Positions 52,283-62,174 are shown, numbered from the stretch's first letter. The stretch is DNA of 64,000 nt from Acidimicrobiia bacterium (GCA_009842675.1 VYEX01000005.1:17500-81499), one strand, 5' to 3'. Made by a program: numbers and translations. Notes: generated from the letters alone by a model not told the origin.

Positions 52283-53050
52283 CTAGAACCGCATTTGCTG
52301 GATCTGTGCGGAAAGGCCTCCGTCTAGCACCCACAGCTGCCCGGTGGCGTACCGGGCCTCGTCGGAGACCAGCCAGTGGACCAGGTTTGCCATGTCGGTT
52401 GGTGTGCCGATGGTGCCCAAAGGGTGAATTCGCTCGGCTTCGGCATGGGCATCGGCCAGCTCAACATGATCGGGGTAGAACTGCTCCAGCATGGGAGTGT
52501 CGATATAGCCGGGGCAAATGGCGTTGACTCGAATGCCCTCCGGCCCGTGGTCACAGGCCATCGCCTTGGTCAGGGCGTGCACGGCCCCCTTGGTGGCGCA
52601 ATAGGCGGCCAGCTTGGGGTCGGCGATGAAGCCGTCGTAGGAGCCGAAGTTCACGATGGCCGCATGGTCCGACCGCCGCAGCAGCGGCAAAGCGTGCTTT
52701 GAGGTCAAGAATGTGCCGGTCACGTTGATGGCGAAGATGCGATCCCACTCCTCCCGCGAGGTGTCTTCGATCGTCTTCTCGATCTCGATGCCGGCGGCGT
52801 TGACCACGATGTCGAGGCGGCCCCAAGCCGACTCAATCCCGGCGATGCCGGCCACCACCTCGTCCTCGGAAGTGACATCGAACCGGAGGAACTCCCCGGC
52901 GGCGGGCTCCTCACCAACAGGAGAATTGTCGCTGAGCCCGGCCGCATATACGTAGGCCCCTTCGTCGACGAAGCGACGGCACACGGCCCGCCCGGTTCCG
53001 CCCCGGCCGCCGGTAACCAAGGCCACCCGGCCCTCCAGCGTCCCGGTCAT
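52283..53050 (-). CDS. SDR-family NAD(P)-dependent oxidoreductase
   Basis: A 255-residue classical short-chain dehydrogenase. It has the cofactor motif VALVTGGRGGTGRAVCRRF (about 10), DIVVNAAGIEIE (NNAG position, about 80), INVTGTFLTSKHAL, the catalytic Ser in IVNFGSYDGFIAD (about 137), the YCATKGAVHALTKAMA Tyr/Lys pair (about 150) and NAICPGYIDTPM. It oxidises an alcohol or reduces a ketone. Its ATG overlaps the Rieske oxygenase TGA (ATGA), so it probably acts on that enzyme's product or substrate. Confidence 0.9.
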   Translation of the reverse strand: MTGTLEGRVALVTGGRGGTGRAVCRRFVDEGAYVYAAGLSDNSPVGEEPAAGEFLRFDVTSEDEVVAGIAGIESAWGRLDIVVNAAGIEIEKTIEDTSREEWDRIFAINVTGTFLTSKHALPLLRRSDHAAIVNFGSYDGFIADPKLAAYCATKGAVHALTKAMACDHGPEGIRVNAICPGYIDTPMLEQFYPDHVELADAHAEAERIHPLGTIGTPTDMANLVHWLVSDEARYATGQLWVLDGGLSAQIQQMRF

Positions 53051-54165
53051 GATGCGGCTCCTCGATAAGCGTCCAGCACGAGTCCGTGGAAGTGATGCAC
53101 CGCATGTTCGGAGAGGCCCGACCCACTGGGGTCGTTGACAATGCGGCCCTGCTGGAACGCAGGGGTCGACATGCCCCGCTGCACGCTTTCCACCAGGTTG
53201 ATGTCCTCCACCTGAAGGACCTCATCGAGATAGCGGATCGACTCCAGCTCAGCCTCGTTGGGCTCAGCGGTCTCAAAAAAGAAGTCGTAGGTCTCGTAGG
53301 TCAGGTCGGGGGCGGCGGGAATGATCTTCAACACGATGAAGTTGCCCCGGCCCGGGTACCGCATCATGCAGGTGTTGGGCCACAGCCACCACACCGCGTG
53401 GTCGGTCACCGTGGCCTCGCTCACGTCATAGGCGGTGTTGGTGGCCTTGCCCGCTTCGGCCATGTGGCTGGAGTAGATGCCGTGAGTGGTCACCACATAG
53501 GTGTCCATGTCCACCAGCGACACAAAGTCCTTGTGGGCGTTGTGGCAGTGGTAGCACTCCAAGAAGTTGTCGACCACGTTCTTCCAATTGCTGTTGATCG
53601 TGTAGGAGAGGCGATGGGCAAAGGTGAGCTGCTCGATATCCGGGGCCCACTGGGCGATCTCGGCCCCCAAATCGCCCGACTGGCCCAGAAGGGGAGCGGC
53701 CTCGGGGTCGAGGTTGACGTAGACGAACCCGCCGAATTCGGTGATCTGCACCGGATCCAGGCAGATCTGATCGGTGTCGAAGTCCACGAGGTGATTGGTG
53801 TGGCGAGCGGATTGAAGCTGGCCCGACAAGTCATAGGACCATCCGTGGTAGGGGCACACCAGGTTCTTCAGTTCACCCTCGCCCTCGACGAGATGGTGGG
53901 CCCGGTGCTGGCACACGTTGTAGAACGCCCGCAGCTCGCCGTCGGCCCCGCGGATGGCGAAGATCGGCTGCCCGGCGATGGCTTCGGCCACAAAACTGCC
54001 CGGTTCGCGGAGCTTCTCGCCATGGCAGATCCACTGCCAGGTCCGCCTGATGATGGCCGATTGGTCGGCGTCGAACCACCGCTTCTCGGTGTAGGCATCG
54101 GCGTGCAGTGAGAGCGACGAGCTGGGGTCAGGGTGCCAACCCTGCCCGATGTCGACGCCCGACAC
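53047..54165 (-). CDS. Rieske non-heme iron oxygenase alpha subunit, quaternary-ammonium type (GbcA/CntA-like)
   Basis: A 372-residue oxygenase. The Rieske centre is CQHRAHHLVEG (Cys-x-His, about 86) and CPYHGWSYDLSG (Cys-x2-His, about 106). The mononuclear iron site lies in NVVDNFLECYHCHNAHKDF (about 195-212). Elements such as QYICHGEKL-like QWICHGEKLREPGSF and the ending LSEHAVHHFHGLV resemble glycine betaine, carnitine and stachydrine monooxygenases. Demethylation of a betaine is therefore plausible given the betaine uptake genes in the window, but the substrate is not proved. The start is GTG at 54165, 4 bp after the sufU stop. No dedicated reductase gene is adjacent. Confidence 0.85.
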   Translation of the reverse strand: MSGVDIGQGWHPDPSSSLSLHADAYTEKRWFDADQSAIIRRTWQWICHGEKLREPGSFVAEAIAGQPIFAIRGADGELRAFYNVCQHRAHHLVEGEGELKNLVCPYHGWSYDLSGQLQSARHTNHLVDFDTDQICLDPVQITEFGGFVYVNLDPEAAPLLGQSGDLGAEIAQWAPDIEQLTFAHRLSYTINSNWKNVVDNFLECYHCHNAHKDFVSLVDMDTYVVTTHGIYSSHMAEAGKATNTAYDVSEATVTDHAVWWLWPNTCMMRYPGRGNFIVLKIIPAAPDLTYETYDFFFETAEPNEAELESIRYLDEVLQVEDINLVESVQRGMSTPAFQQGRIVNDPSGSGLSEHAVHHFHGLVLDAYRGAAS

Positions 54166-54169
54166 GCCA

Positions 54170-54640
54170 CTAACCGGTGGTTTGAGCTTCTTCGACGGCT
54201 TGGATGAGGGTGTGCCAGGACAAGGTGGCGCACTTGATGCGGACGGGGAACTTGACCACGCCCTTGAGGGCTTCCAGGTCGCCGAGCTTGATGTCGGCAC
54301 CGTTGCCGTTGGCGGGCGCGGGATCGTCAGGATCGGGCTCGATGGACATCATGGACTTGAATGCCCGGTTGAGCCGGTGCAGTTCCTCGGTGGTGCGGCC
54401 CTTGACGATGGCCGACATCATCGACGACGAAGCCTGGCTGATGGAGCAGCCCTGGCCTCCAAACTTGATGTCGTCGACCACCCCGTTGGCCAAGCGCACG
54501 TAGACGATGACCTCATCGCCGCACAGAGGATTGAAGCCCTCGGCCCGGACAGCGGGCGGGGTGTCCAGCTCACCCCGATTGCGGGGGTTGCGGTAGTGAT
54601 CAAGGATGATCTCGCGATAGAGGTCTTCAAGATCCGGCAT
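54170..54640 (-). CDS. sufU: SufU: NifU-like zinc-dependent sulfurtransferase
   Basis: A 156-residue SufU. YREIILDHYRNPRNRGELDT is the typical start. The three cysteines sit in NPLCGDEVIVYV (about 41), GQGCSISQASSSMMSAIVKG (about 66) and VRIKCATLSWHTL (about 140), with Asp in CGD as the fourth zinc ligand. The insertion between the second and third cysteines is the one that distinguishes SufU from IscU. It receives the persulfide from SufS. The start is ATG at 54640, 52 bp after sufS. Confidence 0.94.
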   Translation of the reverse strand: MPDLEDLYREIILDHYRNPRNRGELDTPPAVRAEGFNPLCGDEVIVYVRLANGVVDDIKFGGQGCSISQASSSMMSAIVKGRTTEELHRLNRAFKSMMSIEPDPDDPAPANGNGADIKLGDLEALKGVVKFPVRIKCATLSWHTLIQAVEEAQTTG

Positions 54641-54692
54641 GGCGACGGTTCAACAGTCTACGGGCGAAGTCTCAGCGACATGCAGTCATTCT

Positions 54693-55915
<1,223 letters not shown>

Positions 55916-55925
<10 letters not shown>

Positions 55926-56674
55926 GCCTCGTACCCCTCAGCGTCGAGCTGAGCGGCCAATTCGAAGCCGCCGCTGGCCGCGATCTTGCCGTTCATCAGG
56001 ATGTGGACGTGGTCGGGGGCTAGATGGTCGAGCAACCGGCGGAAGTGGGTGATGGCCAGCACCCCCATCTCCGGCCGGGAGGTCATCACTTCCTGCACCC
56101 CGCTAGCCACGATCTTCAACGCGTCGATGTCCAAACCCGAGTCGGTCTCGTCCAAGATGGCCATCTCCGGCTCCAAGATGGCTAGTTGCAGCACCTCATT
56201 GCGCTTCTTCTCGCCCCCGGAGAACCCGTCGTTTAGGTAGCGGTCGGCGAACGAGGGGTCCATGTCGAACCGCTCCATCCACTCCATCACCGCTAGCCGC
56301 AGTTCCAGCACCGACAAGTCGATGCCCTTGCGGGCCGACAGGGCTTGACGCAGGAAGTTCATCACCGACACGCCGGGGAACTCCTGGGGGTATTGGAAGG
56401 CCAGAAACAGCCCGGCCTTGCCCCGCACATCGGCAGGCCAGTCGGTTATGTCGTCGCCCTTGAAGCGGATCCGCCCCCCGGTCACCTCGTACTCGGGGCT
56501 GGCCAACAGGGCGCTGGCCAGGGTCGACTTACCCGAGCCGTTGGGCCCCATGAGGGCGTGTACCTCACCCGCTCGAACGGTGAGGTCGATGCCCGACAAG
56601 ATCGGGATGCCGTCTTCTGCCGTGACGACGTGCAGGTTTTCGACCTCGAAGAGCGGGGCCTCGGGCGGGCTCAC
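55916..56674 (-). CDS. sufC: SufC ATPase, canonical copy
   Basis: A 252-residue SufC: Walker A MGPNGSGKSTLASALL (about 44), Q-loop FLAFQYPQEFPGVSVMNFLR, signature FSGGEKKRNEVLQLAIL (about 152), Walker [18 protein letters not shown] (about 173), switch His in LAITHFRRLL, and a C-terminal GGFELAAQLDAEGYEAW. All conserved SufC positions are intact, unlike the plus-strand copy at 47914. It is first in the minus-strand operon sufC-sufS-sufU-Rieske oxygenase-SDR. Confidence 0.94.
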
Positions 56675-56744
56675 CAGATCAGTCTACGCCGGAGGGGATG
56701 CCATCCCTACCACCGGAAAACGGGAACGCCGGTTGGGCAACGGC

Positions 56745-57353
56745 CTACCAGCCCCGGTCGATCCACTCCTGAAGATGGGGAGTCTCGGCGCCGATGGTGG
56801 TCTGATCGCCGTGACCGGGCAGCACCACGGTGTCGGCGGGGAGCGGGGAGAACATCCGCTGGTCGATGGACTCGATGATTGTGTCGAAGTCGCCGCCCTC
56901 GAAGCCGGTAGCACCGGGTCCACCGGGAAAGAGGGTGTCGCCCGAGAACAAGATGGGCGAGCCTTCCAAGCGGAACGACATCGACCCCGGGGTATGCCCC
57001 GGCGTGTGAATGCAGTGCAGCCGGAGCCGGCCCACCTCGATCACCGACTCGTCCTCCAGCAGGTAGTCGTAGGAGTCGAGCATGGCGGCGTCTTCGGCGG
57101 TCACCCCCACCTCATAGCCGGCGTCGCGCACCGCGGGGATGGCCTGGATGTGGTCCCAGTGCCCGTGGGTCTCCAGAACGGTGCGGACCCCGAGCGACGA
57201 GCACAGCTCCAACAGCCGCTCGTGCTCGTTGGCCGCGTCGATCAGCACCGCATCGCCGGTTTCACGGCAGCGGACCACGAACACGTTGTTGTCCATCGGA
57301 CCCACCACCACTTTGTGGATCTCGGCCTGGGTGTCTTGCCAGTGCAGGGTCAT
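56745..57353 (-). CDS. MBL-fold metallo-hydrolase (glyoxalase II-like)
   Basis: A 202-residue metallo-beta-lactamase-fold protein. The metal motif ETHGHWDHIQAIP (about 62), the His in HTPGHTPGSMSFRLEG (about 116), the bridging Asp in ILFSGDTLFPGGPG (about 137) and the last His in VVLPGHGDQTTIG are all present. It resembles the glyoxalase II/YcbL branch that hydrolyses thioesters. It lies 70 bp upstream of sufC on the same strand and may be cotranscribed. Confidence 0.88.
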   Translation of the reverse strand: MTLHWQDTQAEIHKVVVGPMDNNVFVVRCRETGDAVLIDAANEHERLLELCSSLGVRTVLETHGHWDHIQAIPAVRDAGYEVGVTAEDAAMLDSYDYLLEDESVIEVGRLRLHCIHTPGHTPGSMSFRLEGSPILFSGDTLFPGGPGATGFEGGDFDTIIESIDQRMFSPLPADTVVLPGHGDQTTIGAETPHLQEWIDRGW

Positions 57354-57508
57354 GGCGACTCTTTTCGCGGGTGCTTCACGTTGCGACCCCGATTGTGCCC
57401 CATCAAGCGGGTCAGTGACAGGTCATCGGCGTAGAGGGCATCGAACCGATCGGTGAGCAGAGTGGTCGGGCGTGGCTACCAGGGTTGCGGTCTAGTAGAA
57501 ACAAGGCC

Positions 57509-58624
57509 GTGAACTTTGCCTTCAGCGAGGAACAGGAAGAGCTGCGACGCTTCGTCCGGCAGTTCTTGGAGGACAAATCCCCCGAATCAGCTGTCCGAGA
57601 GCAGATGGACACCGAGAAGGGCTACGACGACGCTGTCTGGAACCAGATGGCCGAGCAGCTCGGGTTGCAGGGGCTCATCATCCCGGAGGAATACGGGGGC
57701 AGCGGTTTCAGCTATATCGAGTTGATCGTGGTGCTAGAGGAGATGGGCCGGGCCTTGCTGTGCGCCCCGTTCTTCTCCAGCGTGGTGCTAGCGGCCAACG
57801 CCCTCATCCACAGCGGTGACGAGGAGGCCAAGGCTGCGCTTCTTCCCGGCATCGCCGGCGGGGAGACGGTGGCCGCGCTGGCTTTCACCGAGGAGAACGG
57901 CCGCTGGGACGAGTCAGGTATCACCGTGGAGGCGGCCGCCGACGGCGACAACTGGAAGATCAGCGGTACCAAGATGTTCGTGATCGACGGCCATACTGCT
58001 GATGTCGTGCTGGTGGCTGCCCGCACCGCCAGCGGGGTGAGCCTGTTCTGGTGCCCCAGCGACGCCGACGGCTTGACCAGCACTGCACTGTCCACCATGG
58101 ACCAGACCCGCAAGCAGGCCCGATTGGACTTCGACAACACCCCGGTCACGCTGATTGGCGCCGAAGGCGGCGGTTGGGCCGTGCTGGAGCGAGTGCTAGA
58201 TCTGGCCGCGGTGGCTCTGGCCGCTGAGCAGGTCGGAGGGGCCCAGATGTGCCTGGACATGTCGGTGCAGTACGCCAAAGACCGGGTGCAGTTCGGACGG
58301 CCCATCGGTTCGTTCCAGGCCATCAAGCACAAGTGCGCCGACATGCTGCTGGAGGTGGAGTCAGCCAAGTCGGCCGCCTACTACGCCGGCTGGTGCGCCT
58401 CGGAGCTGAACGATGAGCTCCCGTCGGTGGCCAGCTTGGCCAAGGCCTACTGCTCTGAGGCCTACTTCCACGCCTCGGCCGAGAACATCCAGATCCACGG
58501 GGGGATCGGCTTCACCTGGGAGCATCCCGCCCACCTCTACTTCAAGCGGGCCAAGTCGTCGGAGCTGCTGTTCGGCGATCCCACGTACCACCGCGAGCTT
58601 CTCGCTCAGCGCATCGGCATCTGA
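57509..58624 (+). CDS. Acyl-CoA dehydrogenase family protein
   Basis: A 371-residue flavoprotein. FAFSEEQEELRRFVRQFLED is the N-terminal helix, GLIIPEEYGGSGFSYIELIV (about 60), ALAFTEENGRWDES and KISGTKMFVIDGHTADVVLV are the beta-domain FAD-contact strands, and QYAKDRVQFGRPIGSFQAIK (about 255) and IQIHGGIGFTWEHPAHLYFK (about 330) complete it. The usual catalytic Glu near the C-terminus is not obvious; FTWEHP is the end-motif form seen in steroid/short-chain FadE proteins, some of which are heterodimeric. The start is GTG at 57509 with AAGG upstream. Confidence 0.88.
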   Translation: MNFAFSEEQEELRRFVRQFLEDKSPESAVREQMDTEKGYDDAVWNQMAEQLGLQGLIIPEEYGGSGFSYIELIVVLEEMGRALLCAPFFSSVVLAANALIHSGDEEAKAALLPGIAGGETVAALAFTEENGRWDESGITVEAAADGDNWKISGTKMFVIDGHTADVVLVAARTASGVSLFWCPSDADGLTSTALSTMDQTRKQARLDFDNTPVTLIGAEGGGWAVLERVLDLAAVALAAEQVGGAQMCLDMSVQYAKDRVQFGRPIGSFQAIKHKCADMLLEVESAKSAAYYAGWCASELNDELPSVASLAKAYCSEAYFHASAENIQIHGGIGFTWEHPAHLYFKRAKSSELLFGDPTYHRELLAQRIGI

Positions 58625-59073
58625 CGCTCCTAATCATTCTCGCCGCAGTCTTGGTGGTCGGGCTGGCCGCCTATGCGGTGATGCGGGTGTCATCTCGTTT
58701 GTCCCACACTCGGGCCCGGGCGGTGTACGACCTATTCGAGGCGGTGGACTTTGTGGCCGAGCGTCTGCCCGACGCCCTCTCGGCCAAACTGAGCTATGAA
58801 GATGTACAGGAGATCTTGCTTTGGCGGCTGGATCACCTGCGGCTGCGGGGGTCGGCCACCTACGGGCGGGGCGATGTGACGGCCACCGAAGCAGAAGGCC
58901 AGGACGAGGAGGTCGTCACCAGCGACGACGACTCGGTGGACTACGTCCTGGCCAAGGCCTCAGAGTCGGGAAGGGACATCGATGCCCTCGACGTGGTGGT
59001 GGTGCTCGACCTCGAGAGCCAATACCTCGAGGTCATCGGAGCCCTCGGTCCTCCAGCCGAGGAATCCGAGTAG
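58621..59073 (+). CDS. Unknown protein with one N-terminal membrane helix
   Basis: About 150 residues. If read from a CTG at 58621 that overlaps the acyl-CoA dehydrogenase stop (CTGA), it begins with a full hydrophobic helix (LTLLIILAAVLVVGLAAYAV). A TTG at 58651 would leave only half a helix. The rest is soluble and acidic: AVYDLFEAVDFVAERLPDAL, SYEDVQEILLWRLDHLRLRG, then an acidic linker and DVVVVLDLESQYLEVIGALG. No family recognised. The exact start is uncertain because CTG is a rare initiator. Confidence 0.6.
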   Translation: MTLLIILAAVLVVGLAAYAVMRVSSRLSHTRARAVYDLFEAVDFVAERLPDALSAKLSYEDVQEILLWRLDHLRLRGSATYGRGDVTATEAEGQDEEVVTSDDDSVDYVLAKASESGRDIDALDVVVVLDLESQYLEVIGALGPPAEESE

Positions 59074-59093
59074 TGGAAGGGTACGGTTAGGCA

Positions 59094-59285
59094 ATGGACA
59101 GGCCTCGGTCGTTGGAAGGCTTCCGGTACGTGGGGGACAAGCGGTCCCAAGTGGTGTACGACCTGGATGAGGTGAGCGACGAGTCGGTCATCGAGGAGCT
59201 GGTGGCATCGGAGCAGTACTTGGTGTTCGGGCCGGACTCATTGGCCGAAGCCCGAAACCGCGGCTATCGGCCTCGGTCGGTGTGA
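59094..59285 (+). CDS. Small acidic unknown protein (63 aa)
   Basis: A 63-residue protein: MDRPRSLEGFRYVGDKRSQV, then VYDLDEVSDESVIEELVASE, QYLVFGPDSLAEARNRGYRP. GGAAGGG lies about 20 bases before the ATG and AGG 5 bases before it. VYDLD and FGPDSL suggest a compact alpha/beta fold, but no family is recognised. Its TGA overlaps the GTG start of the following hydrolase (GTGA), which supports a real gene. Confidence 0.62.
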   Translation: MDRPRSLEGFRYVGDKRSQVVYDLDEVSDESVIEELVASEQYLVFGPDSLAEARNRGYRPRSV

Positions 59286-60040
59286 TTCACTGGCAGACTT
59301 CCGACGGGCTCAAGCTTGCCGGGCATTTGGCGCTGCCGGAGAGCCGGCGTATGAGGGCGCTGCCCGGCGTGGTGTTGTGCCCCGGCTTTCCATCGGCGGC
59401 CAACGGCGGCGCGAGGGCCGCCGAGCGGCTCCACTCCCTGGCTGATCGAATAGCCCAAAACATGGAGTGGATTGCGCTGGTGCTCAACTACCGCGGCTGC
59501 GGTGACAGCGAGGGGGATTTCTCCCTGGACGGGTGGACCGACGACGTCCACAGTGCAGTTAACCACCTCGACGGACTCGATGAGATTGAAGGGGTATGGC
59601 TGGCAGGATTCGGTATTGGCGGGGCGCTGGCGAGTTTTGTGGCCCAAGATGACCTCCGGGTGCGGGGAGTGGCCACCATCGGTGCGCCGGTGGACTTCGC
59701 CCACTGGGGCCTGGATGCCTCTGGCGTAGTGGAGTACTCCCGCTCGCTGGGCATCATTTCCACGCCCGACTTCCCCCAATCAGTCGAATCCTGGGCTAAA
59801 GCCGCCCGATCGTTTCGGGTTGACCGATGCGCGGCTGAAATCGCCCCCCGGCCCATGCTGGTGCTGCACGGCTCCGACGATCGGGAAGTCTCGCCCCTCG
59901 ATGCCCGGGCCATCGCCGACGCCCACGGCGACGCCGGCCTCCGCATCATCAGCGGCGCCGGCCACCGCCTCCACTCTGACCCCCGCTGCATCGCCATCCT
60001 CTTAGGCTGGCTCGACTCCCAAATCACCCTCATTCCCTGA
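59282..60040 (+). CDS. Alpha/beta-hydrolase-fold protein lacking the nucleophile
   Basis: A 252-residue alpha/beta hydrolase of the YqiA/PHB-depolymerase-like 'alpha/beta alpha' group: LPGVVLCPGFPSAANGGARA (oxyanion region), ALVLNYRGCGDSEGDFSLDG, EGVWLAGFGIGGALASFVAQ (nucleophile elbow), RPMLVLHGSDDREVSPLDAR (acid Asp) and ISGAGHRLHSDPR (His). In the elbow the usual GxSxG reads GFGIGG, with Gly111 where the nucleophilic Ser belongs. So normal esterase chemistry is unlikely unless another group substitutes. The start is GTG at 59282, overlapping the previous gene. Confidence 0.82.
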   Translation: MIHWQTSDGLKLAGHLALPESRRMRALPGVVLCPGFPSAANGGARAAERLHSLADRIAQNMEWIALVLNYRGCGDSEGDFSLDGWTDDVHSAVNHLDGLDEIEGVWLAGFGIGGALASFVAQDDLRVRGVATIGAPVDFAHWGLDASGVVEYSRSLGIISTPDFPQSVESWAKAARSFRVDRCAAEIAPRPMLVLHGSDDREVSPLDARAIADAHGDAGLRIISGAGHRLHSDPRCIAILLGWLDSQITLIP

Positions 60041-60064
60041 CCGACACGGGCCGAGGGTAAGCGG

Positions 60065-60640
60065 TCAGTCTTGCTTGGTTTTGCCTTTGGCCTTTTGGGC
60101 TTTCTTCCAGGCGCGAACTTCGGCGAGGGCTTCGGGGCTGTCGATGTCGGCGACGGTGCGGGGGGTGGGGTCGGAGAAGGGGCCGGCGGCGGCTTCCCAG
60201 CCCTCGGGCGTCACGCCGAAGCGCTTGGCCAGCACGGCCAGGAAGATCTTGGCCTTCTCGTCCCCGTAGCCGGGGAGGGCCTTGAGCCGCTTGAGGAGGT
60301 CTTTGCCGGTAGCCGCCTCGGTCCAGACTCGGGCGGCGTCGCCGTCGTAGTTGTCCACCAGGTGGCGGGCCAGGTCTTGGGCCCGGCGGGCCATCGAACC
60401 GGGGAACCGGTGCAGCGCGGGCTTCTCCTTGAACGCGGCCTCGGCCTTCTCGGGATCTAGCACGGCGAGGCGTTCAGCCGAGAAGTCGTCAGGGATCCGC
60501 TCCTTCAACCGCAGGGGCGACTTGAACGCCCATTCCATGGGGACCTGCTGGTCGAGCATCATGGCCAGCAGAAGCGCGAACGGATCATCGAGGAGGAGTT
60601 GGTCGGCGTCGTGATCGCCGGTGACGGCAAGTGTTCCCAT
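60065..60640 (-). CDS. HhH-GPD-type base-excision DNA repair protein
   Basis: A 191-residue protein of the endonuclease III superfamily. FALLLAMMLDQQVPMEWAFK corresponds to the first helices, and LKALPGYGDEKAKIFLAVLA (about 125) is the helix-hairpin-helix that grips DNA, followed by KRFGVTPEGWEA. The catalytic Lys of Nth and a 4Fe-4S Cys loop are not seen, so this is the small uncharacterised actinobacterial branch. The C-terminus is Lys-rich (AWKKAQKAKGKTKQD). The start is ATG at 60640; the open frame upstream of it has no family sequence. Confidence 0.78.
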   Translation of the reverse strand: MGTLAVTGDHDADQLLLDDPFALLLAMMLDQQVPMEWAFKSPLRLKERIPDDFSAERLAVLDPEKAEAAFKEKPALHRFPGSMARRAQDLARHLVDNYDGDAARVWTEAATGKDLLKRLKALPGYGDEKAKIFLAVLAKRFGVTPEGWEAAAGPFSDPTPRTVADIDSPEALAEVRAWKKAQKAKGKTKQD

Positions 60641-60685
60641 CCGCCCATCGTAACGGCCCTGTGTCACAACGCGTAGCCTGAAGAG

Positions 60686-60895
60686 GTGGCTCGATTGCTG
60701 GGGAAAATACTGATGCGCCCCGACATCTGGCCCGCCGCGATACGACTCGGATGGCGACTGGGGATGCGTCCCGATCCGGCATACATGAAGTTCAGGATGG
60801 TCACCATGTATGGCGATGCCAATGCCCAACCCCACGCCGGTGATCTGGTCACCTACCTGCGATGGTGCAGATCATGGGAGCACGCCACCAGGTAA
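60686..60895 (+). CDS. Small basic unknown protein (69 aa)
   Basis: A 69-residue protein, Arg-rich and with several Trp and Met: RPDIWPAAIRLGWRLGMRPD, PAYMKFRMVTMYGDANAQPH, AGDLVTYLRWCRSWEHATR. GAAGAG lies directly before the GTG start. No membrane segment or known motif. Codon use looks like that of neighbours and it fills a gap between two genes, but it could be spurious. Confidence 0.5.
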   Translation: MARLLGKILMRPDIWPAAIRLGWRLGMRPDPAYMKFRMVTMYGDANAQPHAGDLVTYLRWCRSWEHATR

Positions 60896-60991
60896 AGCGG
60901 CATTGATCCGCCCCTTACGGGCTTTCAATCCGGGAAAGTGTTCTCCGTAATCCGCGCAACGCAGGCCAGTGGGTTCACTATGGTTTCCCCC

Positions 60992-61510
60992 ATGAGCCGG
61001 GCGCTGGTGCTGAACGCCTCCTTCGAGCCATTGAGTGTGGTATCTCCCCGGCGCGCCCTCGTTTTGGTGATGGCCGAGAAGGCCGAGGTCGTGCTGGAGT
61101 CCGGCGAGCGGATCCGCTCTGAGCGGCTAGACCTGCCAGTTCCGTCGGTGGTTCGACTGCGCTACTACGTCAAGGTGCCGTTCTTCCGCACCGGCGGGCT
61201 CAGCCGCCGGGGAGTCTTTGCCCGCGACGGATACCGCTGCCAGTACTGCGGGCGCCACGCCGACTCCATCGACCACGTCCGGCCCCGAAGCCGGGGAGGA
61301 ACCCACTCCTGGGAGAACGTTGTGGCGGCCTGCCGACGATGCAACATGGCCAAGCGGGATCGGCTGCTGTCGGAGACCCCCATGAGGCTGATGCGCCCGC
61401 CAGCCGAGCCACCCCGCTCGGCCTGGGTGGCCTCTGCCGTCGGCCATGTGCCCTCCGACTGGCTGCCCTACCTCGACCCAAACGCGGAATCCGTCGCCCA
61501 GTCAGCCTGA
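60992..61510 (+). CDS. HNH endonuclease-family protein
   Basis: About 172 residues. MSRALVLNASFEPLSVVSPR and RALVLVMAEKAEVVLESGER are the conserved N-terminal domain of a widespread actinobacterial/cyanobacterial HNH protein. The nuclease motif follows: RDGYRCQYCGRHADSIDHVR (zinc Cys pair and catalytic His) with PRSRGGTHSWENVVAACRRC and the final NMAKRDR. These proteins probably cut or nick DNA in repair or modification control; the role is not established. ATG 60992 fits relatives best; ATG 60980 is possible. Confidence 0.86.
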   Translation: MSRALVLNASFEPLSVVSPRRALVLVMAEKAEVVLESGERIRSERLDLPVPSVVRLRYYVKVPFFRTGGLSRRGVFARDGYRCQYCGRHADSIDHVRPRSRGGTHSWENVVAACRRCNMAKRDRLLSETPMRLMRPPAEPPRSAWVASAVGHVPSDWLPYLDPNAESVAQSA

Positions 61511-61517
61511 TCCCTTG

Positions 61518-62174
61518 GTGATCGAGGGCGGGTGGACAACCCGTCATTTGAGCGGGACGGTAGGCGAGCTGCACCAACTGAGCCCCGATCCCGACGTCGA
61601 TAGGGAAGTGTGGCTCATGTCGCCCCATGACACCGCGCTGGTGCTGGGTTCGGCCCAACCCGACGCCGCCGCTGCTTCCAGCGAAGCGGGAGTAGTAAGG
61701 CGTCGCAGCGGCGGGGGAGCGGTGTTAGTGGTGCCCGACGACACGGTATGGATCGATGTGGTGATCAGCCGAAACGACCCGCTTTGGGATGACGATGTCA
61801 ACCGGGCGCCCCTGTGGTTGGGCCAAGTCTGGCGTGCTGCGCTGGCCTTGGTGGGAGTCGATGGGGGAGTGGTCCTGGATCGCTATGAGCCCGGCCCATG
61901 GGGGCGGCTGGCCTGTTTCGCCAGCAAAGGCCCCGGAGAGGTACTGATCGGCGAGGCCAAGGCGGTCGGCGTCACTCAGCGCCGCACCCGGAACACGGCC
62001 CGGTTTCAGACCCTGGTGTATCGCCGCTGGGACCCTGAGGAGCTAGCAGCCCGCCTCGCAATACCGGCCGATCAGGTCGATGACTTTCGAGAGGCCCTAT
62101 CAGCAGCGGCCTACGCCGTCGATGCCTACCGAGACGACATCAATGCGGCCTTCTTGAGCTCTCTTCCTAGGTAA
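61518..62174 (+). CDS. Lipoate-protein ligase A family (BPL/LPL) protein
   Basis: A 218-residue LplA-like protein. VVRRRSGGGAVLVVPDDTVW (about 70) is the conserved RRxSGGGAV(Y/F) lipoyl-adenylate loop, and VLIGEAKAVGVTQRRTRNTA (about 150) carries the catalytic Lys of the lsgxKixGxaQrr motif. Classical LplA is longer (a C-terminal domain is often separate). It should attach lipoate or octanoate, or a related cofactor, to E2 or GcvH proteins. The start is GTG at 61518, 7 bp after the HNH gene. Confidence 0.82.
   Translation: MIEGGWTTRHLSGTVGELHQLSPDPDVDREVWLMSPHDTALVLGSAQPDAAAASSEAGVVRRRSGGGAVLVVPDDTVWIDVVISRNDPLWDDDVNRAPLWLGQVWRAALALVGVDGGVVLDRYEPGPWGRLACFASKGPGEVLIGEAKAVGVTQRRTRNTARFQTLVYRRWDPEELAARLAIPADQVDDFREALSAAAYAVDAYRDDINAAFLSSLPR

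Noticed and set aside
53047..54300. Longer version of the Rieske oxygenase starting inside sufU
   Set aside because: The first 45 codons are Ser/Pro-rich shadow sequence overlapping sufU; GTG 54165, 4 bp after the sufU stop, gives the family-like start.
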